Shown piece after piece: positions 42,265 through 53,591 of a stretch of DNA of 64,000 nt. The notes below the pieces were generated by a model. It did not search any database. It had not been told where the DNA came from and saw only the letters and a list, made by a program, of their open reading frames with translations. The stretch is from contig NC_083381.1 of the NCBI RefSeq assembly GCF_031755915.1, positions 5,716,501 through 5,780,500 of the forward strand. The letters run 5' to 3'. The translations under genes and the position numbers were made by a program. Within the stretch, counting starts at the first letter, position 1. The number at the start of each line of letters is the position of its first letter. This stretch comes from Ziziphus jujuba. Taxonomy: Eukaryota; Streptophyta; Magnoliopsida; Rosales; Rhamnaceae.

Positions 42265-43329
42265 TCATTTTTCTTCATTTTTCTCACTTTTCTCTCTTTT
42301 ATCTTTCAATTTTACTTCCAAGATTTGATGTGGAGTCATGGGAGCAAGAGTTGTTTTTCTTCCATCCTTGTTGAAGGTGTATTTGTCGGTGAATCCACCA
42401 TGGATAAATTTTCTATCGTACTGCCAAGGCCTTCCTAAAAGAATGTGACCAGCTTGCATTGGAACCACATCGCACTCCACTTCATCTTGATATCTTCCAA
42501 TGGTGAACAAAACTTTAACTTGCTTAGTAACTTTGATTTCCCCACAATCATTCAACCGTTGCAGCTTGTGTGGGCAAGGATGCTTGGTTGTCCTTAGCTT
42601 TAACTTCTTCACCAATTCTTCACTTGCCACATTTATACAGCTCCCTCCATCGATTATCAGATTGCAAACCCTTCCTTGGGCTTGACATCTTGTATGGAAA
42701 ATGTTCTCCCTTTGGTCTTTTTCTTCTTCCTTGGCTTGTGCATTTAGAGCTCTCCTCACCACCAAAGATTTTCCTTCTTCCGCATATTCACATTCACTTT
42801 CTTCCAACTTTGATTCTTCATCTTCACCTTCTTCATTTTCGCTTTCGAACTCGATTCCTCCATTCCTCATCACCATGGTTCTGCGATTAGGACATTGAGA
42901 GGCAATATGTCCTTTTCCTAAGCATTTGAAACATTGGATGTCCCTATGCCTTTTTGGTTCTTCTTCTTTAGCTTTCCCTTTGTCCCTTTCCTTAGAAACT
43001 TCTCCTTTTAAGTTGTTGAATTTACTGCTGTATGGTTTGTTATTCTTCTTCCAATTTGAATTCCCACCTTTCCAAGTATTTCCTCCCTTTCCAAAGGTGC
43101 TAATGGAGTTGTTTTTGAAAGAAGAATTCCTTTTCTTGAGTTGTTTCTCCACCTTGGTTGCCAAGTGAATCACATCCTCCAATTCTACATACGGTTGCAG
43201 CTCCGCCACATTTGCTATATCCTTATTAAGCCCTTCAATAAACCTAGAAATTGTTGCTTCTCGGTCCTCCACAACATTAGCTCTAATCATAGCAACCTGC
43301 ATTTCCTTTGAGTATTCTTCCACACTCAT
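42265..43329 (-). pseudogene. D gag C-terminus and protease
   Basis: One 354-residue frame: [35 protein letters not shown], a basic [10 protein letters not shown] region, zinc knuckle [14 protein letters not shown] (intact CX2CX4HX4C), an acidic stretch, protease [13 protein letters not shown] (D-G-G), [19 protein letters not shown], and a Lys/Glu-rich end. Gag and protease are in one frame, as in most plant Ty3/gypsy elements. Confidence 0.87.
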
Positions 43330-44028
43330 ATTACCTTGAGTTAAACCTTGAAGTTTTCGGTATAACTTTCAATAATAATAGTTTGGAATGAATGTTTTCC
43401 TCATAATAGCTTTGAGTTCTCCCCATGTTCTTATGGGCCTCTCACCATTCCTTCTTCGATTCATGACAAGTTGATCCCACCATATGATTGCATAGTCACT
43501 AAACTCAATCACAGCAAGCTTTACCTTCTTCTCCTCGGAGTAGTTGTGGCAATCAAAGATTAGATCTACCTTCTTTTCCCAACTGAGGTACTCATCCGGA
43601 TCATTCCTTCCTTGGAATGATGGTATGCTCATTTTGATACTATTCAAATTACCATCCTCTTCATCTCGGCCTCTATGATTCCTCCGTGGTAAATTCCCTC
43701 TCCTTACTCCTCTCCTTGTACCCATTCTAGGATCCTCAAACTCAAACTCTTCGTCATATTCATCCTCACTAATTTCTTCAATATCTTCTTCTCAAGGCAT
43801 TGGAGCTCTTCTATTGTTTCTCCTTCCTTCATTAGTAACCGGTGGTGTTCCCTCTCGTGGTCTAAGGAAATTCCTTTGAGTATTCAATTGTTCTTCTATC
43901 AAAGTTATACGCCTCATTAATTCATCAAACTTCCATTCCATATTGCTGTTGGCATTGATTTCTTCATATTTTTCTTTAAGCTCATCAGATGACATGGTGA
44001 AAGAAATGTCCTCACAACACTCCCTCAC
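43330..44028 (-). pseudogene. D gag N-terminal half
   Basis: Frames 43792-44028 (MSSDELKEKYEEINA, KFDELMRRITLIEEQLN coiled-coil-like) and 43369-43725 (Arg/Gly-rich, KMSIPSFQGRNDPDEYLSWE, FDCHNYSEEKKVKLA, MRKTFIPNYYY). A single stop after NYYY separates it from 42265-43329; a stop near 43790 splits the N-terminus. The leader 44029-44156 is cut by the next LTR. Confidence 0.85.
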
Positions 44029-44156
44029 GTGTTTTCTCTCACTTCTGTTTCACACACGCACAATAAAGAAAGAAAATGTGCACTAGGTGATTCACCAAGT
44101 TCTATTGGACTCAACAAGTAGCACTATCAAGCACAATATACTTATTTGAACAAGGG

Positions 44157-45280
44157 TGATACGAACCTAGAGCGACCTGCCTCTAAACCCGTAACAAAGA
44201 TTGAATTAGGACCATCTAATTACAAGTTATCAATGGAAGACCTCGACTATATTTGAGGTAAGAACCTTGGTATAGTGAAGAAGCCACAATAGGGTGCGGA
44301 ATAACCTATTGATAAGTCAAATTTAAACTCCACAAACAAAGCTTGAAAAAGTTCGATATAGTTCTTAGAGAACCAAGAGAATCACTCACTTTGAATCAAA
44401 ATTGTAATCTCCTCTTTATTCATGACTTATGTGCCTTTAAATAGGCAAAATAAATTACAAAGCTTTCCTAAATTTGCTAAAAGTAAAGGTGGAATAATAA
44501 TGGACGAAAATTAGGTCTAGGAAACCTAATTTTGATAGGTTTAGGAAACCTAACATGATTAGGTTTAGGAAACCTATTTTGGTTAGGTTTAGGAAACCTA
44601 ATTTAGCTCCTAGTTTCCTAATTTGAATGGCCTTTAATTCTTTGACCAATTCAATTATAATAAAATTAGGAAAGTAATTTCAAAACCTAATAAAAGCTAA
44701 ATTAGGAAAGTAAATAGGCAACAAGCCAAAATCCAATTAAAACATAAATAAAAATTAATATTTTCCTAATTATAAAATTTGGCCAAGCTTAGTTGGATGC
44801 CATGTCACCATATGATGCCACATCACCATGTTGTAGAAGTCCATGTGTTAAACTCTCTTTCACGTTCGCATCCACCATCCCAATCATATGGACCAATTTT
44901 AGTTCATCTTCACCAATGAACTTGCTTCCTTGGGTTGTAAACACCTCCTGGATTAAACCATTTAGCGCCTCCTTCAATCTCTTTGCTCGTGCTCTGGTTA
45001 TGGGTCCTGTAGACATTTGAGGTGGATTTGGGCTCCATCTTGAAGGGCTCTTGGTCATGTCCTCATCATTCTCGTCCTTTTGAAAAGGATTTGTCCTCAA
45101 ATCATCACCTGCACAAAAAGAAATCAGCGATATTAAAGGTAGCACTTACATAATACTTACCTGGGAAATCTGATTTGTAAGTGTGGTCATTAATCTGCGC
45201 TAGAACTTGAAAAGGTCCATCCGCACATGACATAAACTTTGAATTTTGTAGCTCCGGAAACCTCTCCTTTCTTAAGTGCA
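44157..45280 (-). mobile_element. 3' end of an A1 element
   Basis: LTR 44157-45068 (912 bp, TGATACGAACC ... CCTCATCA) preceded by a decayed purine tract and an integrase tail (45105-45293: LRKERFPELQNSKF, KYYVSATF). The rest of the element is missing where C-family sequence starts at about 45281. It truncates the D leader. Confidence 0.8.
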
Positions 45281-46218
45281 TGAGGCACCTCATTAAAGTA
45301 TCTTATGCTCTTTAAAAAGTTTGATTTTCTTATTCTTCTTCTGTGCTAGGGACTAGCAAATCTTAAGTTTGGGAGTATTTATTAGGTCTAAAATATTGAT
45401 GATTTTATGCCATATTTATACCTTAATATTTGTTAGTTTATGTTTATTATGTATTTTTCTTAATCTATGTGAAAGAGGAAGAATTTTAAGAAAACAACCA
45501 TAAAAATGGTGGGAAGCAAGATTAAGCTCAAACGGACCAAGAAATAAGAAGATTCCATAAAGATTCTATCGGGAATTTATTGGTGGAAGTGGATGTCATA
45601 TGAATCCTCACGATATGACAATTTCAGCTATCACATTAGTTTTGGATTTCGAGATGCAAGCAAAAAGATATCATCATTTAAAGTTTGGAATTTATAAAAA
45701 GGAATATTCTAGTTAAATATGTATTGAATAAGAGAGGGAATCAAGGCAATCCAAGGGCCAAGATTAGGACAAGTGGTGATAATTGGTTAAGTTATCATTA
45801 ATGAGGCGCATGTCATGTCACATGCTTCATTAAGGGTAAATTAGACTAATTAACTATTTTTTTTGAAGGAATTTAAAATAAGGAAAGTAGTAGAGAACAA
45901 GTAATATCAAGTTTCCTTTTACACATGAAATTCATCCAACCTTCTTGATGGCTTAAAAAAGGTATCTTCCAAGACTCCCACATTGAAAATAAAGAGAGAA
46001 AAATGTTTCCATGGTCCTATATATATATATATATATCCCCCACTCCATTGAAGGAAGATATATAAGTTTAGCGAGTTATTTAAGACCTTTTAGGAGGCTT
46101 AAATAGAAACAAACCAAATTTTGGGAGTTTCTTAGGTTCTCTTAAGGGTTCTAGGGTTTTAAATTTTAGGGTTTAAGAGATCAATTGCAGAGTTTGGAGG
46201 AGGCATAGAGACGTGGGC
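45281..46218 (+). mobile_element. Family C fragment (3' end plus partial LTR)
   Basis: Begins GGCACCTCATTAAAG, matching the C1 3' untranslated end. It then has the pre-polypurine hairpin (GCTAGGGACTAGC), AAGTTTGGGAG and the LTR start near 45380. The LTR is cut at 46218 inside GAGACGTGGGC by the A2 LTR. TATATATATA lies near 46018. Confidence 0.82.
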
Positions 46219-47072
46219 TGATGAGGACATGACCAGGAGCACCCCAAGATGGAGTCTAGAGCCACTTCAAATCTCTATAGGACCAATAACCAGGACAAAA
46301 GCAAAGAGATTTAAAGAAGCACTAAATGTTTAATCTGAGAGGTTTCACATCCCAAGGAAGCAAGGTCATTACTGAAGATGAACCAAAATTGACCCATATG
46401 ATTGGAAAAGAGGATGCCAACATGAAAGAAAGCCTAACGCATGGAATCCAACAATATGGTGATGTGGCATGATTTGATGACATGGATGGTGATGTGGCAT
46501 CATATGGTGACATGGCACTTTTGCCACGTGGAGGATGATATGCGCCTACATGGCATTGGCTGACTTTTATAATTAGGAAATATTAGTTTTTATTTTATGT
46601 CTTGATTGGATTTTAGCATATTGCCTATTTTATTTTCTAAATTTAGTTTTATTAGGTTTTTAAATTACTTTCCTATTCTTATTGGGAAACTAGAAGAGAA
46701 ATTAGGTTTCCTAAACCTAACCACATTAGGTTTCCTAAACCTATCAAAATTAGGTTTAGAAAACCTAATTTTCATCCATAATTATTCCATAATTATTTTC
46801 AGCGAATTTAGGAAAGCTTTGTAATTTATTTTGCCTATTTAGAGGCGCACAAGTCATGAATAAAATTCAGATTACAATTTTGAGTCAAAGTGCTATTGAT
46901 TCTCTTGGTTCCCTAGGAACCATATCGTACTTTTCAAGTCTTGTTTATGGAGTTCAAATTCGACTTATCAATAGGTAACGGGTTAAGGTCTTCCATTGAT
47001 ACCTTATAATTAGACGGTCCTAATTCAATCTTTGTTACGGATTTAGAGGCAGGTCGCTCTAGGTTCGTATCA
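46219..47072 (+). repeat. 5' LTR (A2 type)
   Basis: 854 bp, TGATGAGGACATG ... TTCGTATCA, with the A2-specific DDMDGDV-coding segment and three palindromic repeats (about 46703-46770). The following PBS-like TTTGCTATCGGAGAT (from 47074) has at least two changes from TGGTATCAGAGC. Confidence 0.82.
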
Positions 47073-47947
47073 ATTTGCTATCGGAGATAGTTTCTAATTA
47101 CAGGTTTAATCCATCTTTCTTTGTTGTCTGATTTTGTTCTTTGTTCTTCATTTTCTTTGATTTTTTTATTTTTTTTTTGGTCTCATCTGTTTGGTCATTG
47201 CGTTCTTTGCATCTTTTCTTTTGGTTGTTCTTTTTCATTTTTCACTAATCCAATCATACCAAACCAAACAGTCATTAAAAAAAAAAAGCCGAATTTATTT
47301 TCAAACTCTTGAGGACAACGAATTAGTCTATTCTCATTGAAGTTTTGTGCAATTGAGATTTTTTCCATTTTATAAAGCTTGTTCCTCTTGTTGAACGCAA
47401 AAAAAAATATATATATATATATCTATATATATATATTGTTCTTGTGGTTTGTGGCATTGAATTATTGAGATTTCAATAGGAAACCAGGTAGTGAAATTTT
47501 TTAGCTGATTTGAGGAGCACAAAAAACAAGCCAAAATCAATACCGAAAATAAGGTTTGTTGAATATTCACTAATTCTATTTTGCAAATCTCATTCAAATT
47601 TGTTCCTCACATTCTAGTTTCCTTTGTTCTTGTTAAATTTCTTGTTGAGCTTTCATCGTTGCCTTTTTCTTGTTACTTTTCATTCTATTTGTCCTTTTAG
47701 CCTCATTTTCATAACTGTTTGGTAAGTCTATTTGGATTGTTACTTGCTATGTTTTAGTTTGAAATTAGTTTGCAAAGAATCAAATAGAATTACTAGAGTG
47801 GTAAAAGGGAAAAAATGTGACAATTATAGAGGGTAAAAGCCGAACTATAACTAGAGTACAAACACGAGTGACCTTGAATTTGAGTGAGACACGTGAGGGA
47901 GTGTTGTGAGGCCTTTCTTTTTTACTAACAAATCTTGCAGAAAAATC
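47073..47947 (+). other. Leader of the 46 kb A element
   Basis: T-rich untranslated region with a (TA)n run near 47405-47437. It parallels 27658-28386, including the CGTTGCCTTTTTCTTGTTAC block. No gene was seen. Confidence 0.7.
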
Positions 47948-49190
47948 ATGTCACAAGACAAAAGCAAAGAAAGCATGGATGAAACTCTAGGTGTGGCTGA
48001 TCCAAAGTTGTATTCAAGCAATGGTGGTAGAACTTCAAAGAGCACTATGGTTGGAGATGGGGCAAATCCATGATAGGTTGGATAGGATGGAATCATCAAT
48101 CCAAATACTGCAGCCACAACCTCCACAAAAGGTTTGCTCATGGACGTGGTAGAGGAAGAAATACTCCAAGAAGGGAAGAATGGGAACATGTGGGAGATGA
48201 CTATGAGGAAGAAGAGGAAGACATTGGTTCGGGAACCAACCAACTCCGTGGGAGAAAGTGGTTAGATCAAGGTAGTGACAATGGAGGAATTAAGATGAAA
48301 ATACCATCATTCCAAGGTAAAAGTGACCTAGAAGCATATCTCAAGTGGGAGAAGAGGATTGAGATGGTATTTGATTGTCAGAACTACTCCGAGGCAAAAA
48401 AGGTGAAATTAGCCGCTATTGAATTAACGGACGATGCTATTGGATGGTGGGACAAAGAGACACTTTCTAGGAGGTGAGTAGGATAAAGACCTATAGATAC
48501 ATGAGAGGATGAAGGCTTTGATGAGGAAGCATTTTGTACCTAGCCATTACTATAGGAGCATTTTTCAGAAATTACAAAGCTTGTCTCAAGGAAATAGAAG
48601 TGTGGAGGACTATTATAAGGAGATGGAAATCCTTATGATGAGGGCTAATGTTGAGGAGGATAGGGAGGCTACAATGGCACGTTTCTTGGCTGGTTTGAAT
48701 AGGGAAATAGCAAATCAAGTGAACTTGCACCATTATGTAGAGATTAAGGAGCAACGCATGGCCATCAAAGTAAAGCAACAACTCAAGAGGAGGGGTACCA
48801 CAAGACCTAGTATTGCTCAATACACTTGGAAAGCAAGCCCATCCACATGGAAACCAAATTAGCCCAAGTTTGAAGATAAAGCCACCACACGGCCTAAATT
48901 CGCAGTTAAGGCCGAACCATCCTTATTTAAGCAAGTAAATCCGATTCATCTTCAACTAGAAATCGAGATATCATGTGCTTTAAATGTCAAGGCAGGGGTC
49001 ATATTGCAAGTCAATGTCCTAATAAGAGGGTCATGGTGATTCGGGAAAGTGGAGACATTGAAATTGAAGAGGAAGAGTCGGACAATGAATCCATGCCACC
49101 ATTAGAGGACGTTGGTGATGAAGATGAAGAAGATTACAATATCCAGTTGGAGGGGACTTGTCATTGGTTGCTAGAAGAGCTTTAACTGTG
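47948..49190 (+). pseudogene. A gag (46 kb element)
   Basis: Starts MSQDKSKESMDETLGVADPK. Frame 48070-48477 gives the Arg-rich and acidic segment and KMKIPSFQGKSDLEAYLKWE. Frame 48509-48862 has MKALMRKHFVPSHYYRSIFQ, ARFLAGLNREIANQVNL and KRRGTTRPS. Frame 48973-49185 has the intact zinc knuckle CFKCQGRGHIASQC and an acidic tail. At least three frameshifts or stops are present. Confidence 0.85.
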
Positions 49191-49744
49191 TATAAACCTG
49201 AGAAGGAAGTGCAACGAGGGAACATCTTTCATACTAGGTGCAAAGTCAAGGATAAGTTATGTAGTATGATTATTGATGGAGGAAGTTGTACTAATGTTGC
49301 TAGTCTTACTATGGTTGAAAAGCTAGGTTTACCCACTATGAAGCATCCAGAACCATATAAGCTACAATGGCTTAATGATTGTGGAGAGTTGAAGGTGAAT
49401 AGGCAAGTGAAGATTGCATTCTCTATTGGTGATTATGAAGGTAAGGTTATTTGTGATGACCAATGCAAGCTACTCATTTGCTTTTAGGATGTCCGTGGCA
49501 ATTTGTTAGAGATACTAATCATCATGGCCGAACTAATAAGGTTGTCTTCAATTTCAAGGGTAAACGAGTGGTGCTTATGCTGATGACTCCTAAATAAGTT
49601 TTTGATGATCAATTGGTTTTACAAAGGCAGAGAGAAGCTGAACAACAACACAATCAAACTATATCCAACCACCAAGAGAAGGAAAAGAGTGGTGAGGATG
49701 AGAGTGTGAGTGAAAAAGAAAATAAAAAGAGTGGAAAGAAAGAC
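49158..49744 (+). pseudogene. A protease (46 kb element)
   Basis: Frame 49158-49487: LVARRALTVYKPEKEV, MIIDGGSCTNVASLTMVEKL, KHPEPYKLQWLNDCGELKV. A frameshift occurs near 49460 in the CDVVPM region. Frame 49613-49798 is the charged linker (KEKSGEDESVSEKENKKSG), which runs straight into the RT tail. Confidence 0.82.
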
Positions 49745-51535
49745 TTTATGCCAATCTTAAAAAGTGTGAGTTTTATAAATCTGAGCTTGTGTTTCTAGGC
49801 TTTGTGATTAGTGCTGCAGGTATCAAAGTTGATCAAGAGAAGGTGAAACCCATTCAAAGGTGGCCCTTACCAACTAGTATCACCTAAGGCAGAAGCTTCC
49901 ATGGTTTGGCTAGTTTCTATTGAAGGTTTGTTAAATATTTTAGTACTATCGCTGCACCTTTGACAGAGGTTATTAAGAAGAGTGTAGGTTTTTAATGGGG
50001 AGAAGCTCAAGAAAGGTCTTTTAGTTTGTTAAAAGAAAAACTAACAAATGCTCCTTTATTGGTGTTGCCTAACTTTTCCAAAACTTTTGAGATTGAATGT
50101 GATGCATCATGAATAGGCATAGGTGCTGTTTTGATGCAGGAGGGAAAACCAATTGCTTATTTCAGTGAAAACCTAAGTGGGGCCACCTTAAACGACCCAA
50201 CTTACGATAAAGAGCTATATGCATCGGTTAGAGCATTGGAGACATGGCAGCACTACTTATGACCAAAAGAGTTTGTGATTCACACAGATCATGAGTCCTT
50301 GAAGCACATAAAGGGACAAGGAAAGCTTAATAGGTACCATGGCAAGTGGATGGAATTTATTGAAACGTTTCCCTATGTTATTCGCTACAAGCAAGGTAAG
50401 GAAAATATTGTAGTTGATGCATTATCGCTCAGGTATATATTACTTTCTACTTTGGATGCTAAATTACTTGGTTTTGAACAAATTAAAGAATTATACGCTT
50501 TAGATCATGACTTTGGTGAAATTTACAAACTTTGTGAAAGGCATCCTGAGGGAAAGTTTTATAGATTTGAAGGATTCTTGTTTAGGGAAAATAAACTTTG
50601 TGTACCAAGTTGTTCTTTGCGTAATTTACTTGTTAGAGAATCTCATGCTGGGGGCTTAATGGGACACTTTGGAATAGCTAAAACTTTAGGTGTTCTACAA
50701 GAGCATTTTTATTGGCCACATATGAAAATAGATGTAGAAAGAATTTATGATAGATGCATTAAATGTAAACAATCTAAATCACGGCTGCAACCACATGGGT
50801 TGTACATGCCACTTCCTATACCTAACCACCCTTGGGTAGATATTTCTATGGACTTTGTTTTAGGGTTGCCTAGAACAAGGAAAGGTAGGGATTCGATTTT
50901 TGTGGTTGTGGATAGGTTTTCTAAAATGGCACATTTTATTGCATGTCATAAAACCGATGATGCATCTCATATTGCAGATTTGTTCTTTAAAGAAATTGTT
51001 AGGTTGCATGGAATGCCTAGAACAATAGTGTCTGATAGAGATGCAAAACTCTTAAGTTACTTTTGGAAAACATTATGGGCTAAGTTGGGTACTAAATTGT
51101 TGTTTTCTACAACTTGTCATCCATAAACTAACAGATAAACAAAGGTAGTAAATAGAACATTATCTACTTTGTTGCGTGCATTGACAAGTAAGAATATCAA
51201 AACTTGAAAAGAATGTTTACCTCATGTTGAATTTGCTTACAATAGATCTGTACATTCAGCCACTAAATTTTCACCTTTTGAAATTGCATATGATTGTAAT
51301 CCTTTAACTCTATTGGATTTAACACCTTTACCTTTGAGTAAGTGTGCATTAGATGGGAAAAAGAAAGCTGATTTTGTTAGGCAACTACATGAGAAGGCCA
51401 AAGCTAACATTAAGAAGAAAACCGAACAATACATGAAACAAGCAAACAAAGGGCGCCAACAAGTTATTTTTCAGCCTGGAGATTGGGTTTGGTTGCATTT
51501 GAGAAAGGAAAGATTTCCGGCACAATGAAAGTCTA
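49745..51535 (+). pseudogene. RT tail, RNase H and integrase (46 kb A element)
   Basis: RT tail (YANLKKCEFYKSELVFLGFV) and SFHGLASFY carry stops. RNase H shows [26 protein letters not shown] and [14 protein letters not shown]. Frame 50275-51126 holds the integrase zinc region ([26 protein letters not shown]), WVDISMDF and [12 protein letters not shown]. The segment with the third acidic residue has stops and reads TKVVNRTL, i.e. Lys for Glu. Frame 51313-51528 covers [20 protein letters not shown]. RNase H and integrase keep the normal order here. Confidence 0.87.
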
Positions 51536-52640
51536 AACTCAAGCCACGTGGAGATGGTCCCTTCCAAGTATTGGAGACACGTAATGACAATGCTTACAAA
51601 TAAGATTTTCCAGGTGAGTATAATGTAAGTGATACTTTTAATGTTGCTGATTTATCTCCTTTTTGTGCAGGTGATGATTTGAGGACAAATCCTTTTCAAG
51701 AGGAGGAGAATTATGAGGACATGACCAAGAGTCCTTCAAGATGGAGCCCAGATCCACTTCAAATGTCTACAGGACCCATAACCCGAGCACGAACAAAGTG
51801 ATTGAAAGAGGCACTAAATGGTTTAATCCAAGAGGTGTTTACAACCTAAGGAAGCAAGTTCATTAGTGAAAATGAACTAAAATTAGTCCATATGATTGGG
51901 ATGGTGGATGCCAACGTGACAGAGAGTTTAACGCATGGACTTCTGCAACATGGTGATGTGGCATCATATGATGACATAGCATCCAACTAAGCTTGGCCAA
52001 ATTTTATAATTAGGAAAATATTAATTCTTATTTATGTTTTGATTGAATTTTAGCATGTTACCTATTTACTTTCCTAATGTAGTTTTTATTAGGTTTTTAA
52101 ATTACTTTCCTAATTTTATTAGAGTTGAATTGGTCAAAAAATTAAAGGCCATTCAAATTAGGAAACTAGGAGCTAGGAAACCTAATGTGGTTAGGTTTAG
52201 GAAACCTAACCAAATTAGGTTTCCTAAACCTTATCACATTAGGTTTCCTAAACCTAGCAAAATTAGGTTTCCTAAACCTAATTTTCATCCATTATTATTT
52301 CACCTTTACTTTTAGCAAATTTAGGAAAGCTTTGTAAGTTATTTTGCCTATTTAAAGGCACATAAGTCACGAATAAAGAGGAGATTATAATTTTGATTCA
52401 AAGTGAGAGTGATTCTCTTGGTTCTCTAAGAACTATATCGAACTTTTTCAAGCTTTGTTTGTGAAGTTCAAATTCGACTTATCAATAGGTTATTCTGCAT
52501 CCTATTATGGCGTCTTCACTATACCAAGGTTCTTACCTCAAATATAGGTAACAGGATCTTCCATTGATAACTTGTGATTAGACGATCCTAATTCAATCTT
52601 TGTTACGAGTTTGGAAGCAGGTTGCTCTAGGTTCGTATCA
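51536..52640 (+). repeat. Integrase tail and 3' LTR (A1 type)
   Basis: 51536-51700 carries the integrase end (PGEYNVSDTFNVADLSPF). The purine tract AAGAGGAGGAGAA ends at 51710 and the LTR runs 51711-52640 (930 bp, starting TTATGAGG in place of TGATGAGG). U3 has about five palindromic units (52173-52282) and TATTTAAAGG at 52349-52358. This is the largest repeat number seen. Confidence 0.82.
52173..52282. repeat. Palindromic ~21-24 bp minisatellite in the A LTR U3
   Basis: Tandem units built on TTAGGTTTAGGAAACCTAA, each a near-perfect palindrome around AGGTTT/AAACCT. Copy number differs between LTRs: about five here, four at 16226-16318, 27215-27303 and 35704-35794, three at 5485-5562, and one at about 63370-63385. 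They sit about 70-110 bp upstream of the TATA-like site. Confidence 0.85.
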
Positions 52641-53591
52641 TTTTTACTTTTATTTTTTTTAGTCTTTTTCCACCTTTTTCAACCTTTTTTTCATGTGTTT
52701 TCTCCTTCTATTTATAGAGGAGAGGAATCCAGATAAATAAACTTGATTTTCAACTTGTATATGAAATTCAGTTTTAAACTTTAAAATTTAATTTTCTATT
52801 TTGAAAATCAATTTTTGATTTCTGGTATTCCTTTTTTTGTTTTGAAAGTATATAAAGAGATCAATTTGGGATTAATGATTTCCACAAAATTTTCTCATTA
52901 TCCATTCCAATAAAATATATATATATATATATTCAATAATCATGGTAGAAGGGAGGAGACGGAATTAAAAAAGGCTATTTTAGATTTTGTTTCAATTGGG
53001 GACTACAGATTTATATTTGATTTGGTTTTTGATTCAAAAGACAATCAGGTAAGATAGCTATTTTCTTGAGAAATTATCTTCTTTAGCTATTTTCTTAAAA
53101 AATTAGCTTCTTTTTTTTTTTTCTCCTCTTTTCTTTTTTTTTTCTTCTGCAGCTTTTTTCATGGACATTGGGGCTTCCTTTTTCTCTTTTTTTTTTTTCA
53201 TGGATATAGGGCTTTTTTTTTTTTTTTTCAGACATTCTTGTGTTTATGTGTGGGGTACACCATATAGTCTCCTCTTAAAGCCCAACTCATTAGGGCTTTT
53301 AAACTCATTAGGTTTTTTTACTTGTTCCCTAAGTTTACTTAATGGCTAAGTTTACTTAGTAGTCAAGTTATTTTGTGAAAGGTAACTTTAGAAACCTTAT
53401 AAATAAATGTTTAGTATTTCAATCTTGTATCACACAGATCACTGACAATACAGTTTTTTTTAGATACTCCAAAGGGAGTTTTCAAATACAACTTTTTATT
53501 CTCAATAGTTCTGTGGTTTATCTGTCTTTCTTTTCTATGTTTGTTTTTTGTGTTTGTCGTGGTTAGAAAATCACAAGAGATGATATCAAAG
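52641..53591 (+). other. Possible Cop1 LTR/leader, otherwise unassigned
   Basis: T-rich DNA with T-homopolymers (53112-53150, 53187-53230), a (TA)n run at 52915-52932 and a TATTTATAG site near 52709. GATATCAAAGCCA near 53583 resembles a decayed Met-tRNA PBS (TGGTATCAGAGCC) and is followed by copia-type sequence, so part of this may be the 5' LTR of Cop1. No LTR boundary can be fixed. Confidence 0.35.

Larger units (their letters stand above)
36781..44156 (-). mobile_element. Element D (CRM-like Ty3/gypsy), interrupted
   Basis: The best-preserved pol of the window. Minus order: gag (44028 downward), protease, RT, a gap filled by LTR pieces (38607-41048), integrase, polypurine tract, 3' LTR (36781-37507). 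The 5' LTR and PBS are cut off at 44157 by an A1 LTR. RT reads [15 protein letters not shown] and [19 protein letters not shown], typical of the plant CRM clade. RNase H beyond GGVLTQ is missing. Confidence 0.82.
46219..52640 (+). mobile_element. Family A element with mismatched LTRs
   Basis: 5' LTR 46219-47072 (A2 type), decayed PBS, leader, gag, protease, RT tail, RNase H, integrase, 3' LTR 51711-52640 (A1 type). The flanks TGGGC and TTTTT do not match. Together with the two LTR subtypes this points to recombination between two elements rather than one insertion. The RT core is deleted at the protease/RT join near 49745. It keeps the longest integrase frame of family A. Confidence 0.82.

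Noticed and set aside
42108..43168. Plus-strand hydrophobic ORFs (for example 42108-42374, 42570-42890) that look like membrane proteins
   Set aside because: They are antisense to the Lys/Glu-rich and gag regions of D; the poly-Phe/Leu/Ser content comes from reverse-complemented AAG/GAA codons.
53161..53349. Possible small membrane protein ORF
   Set aside because: Driven by T-homopolymers; no homologous frame or start context.
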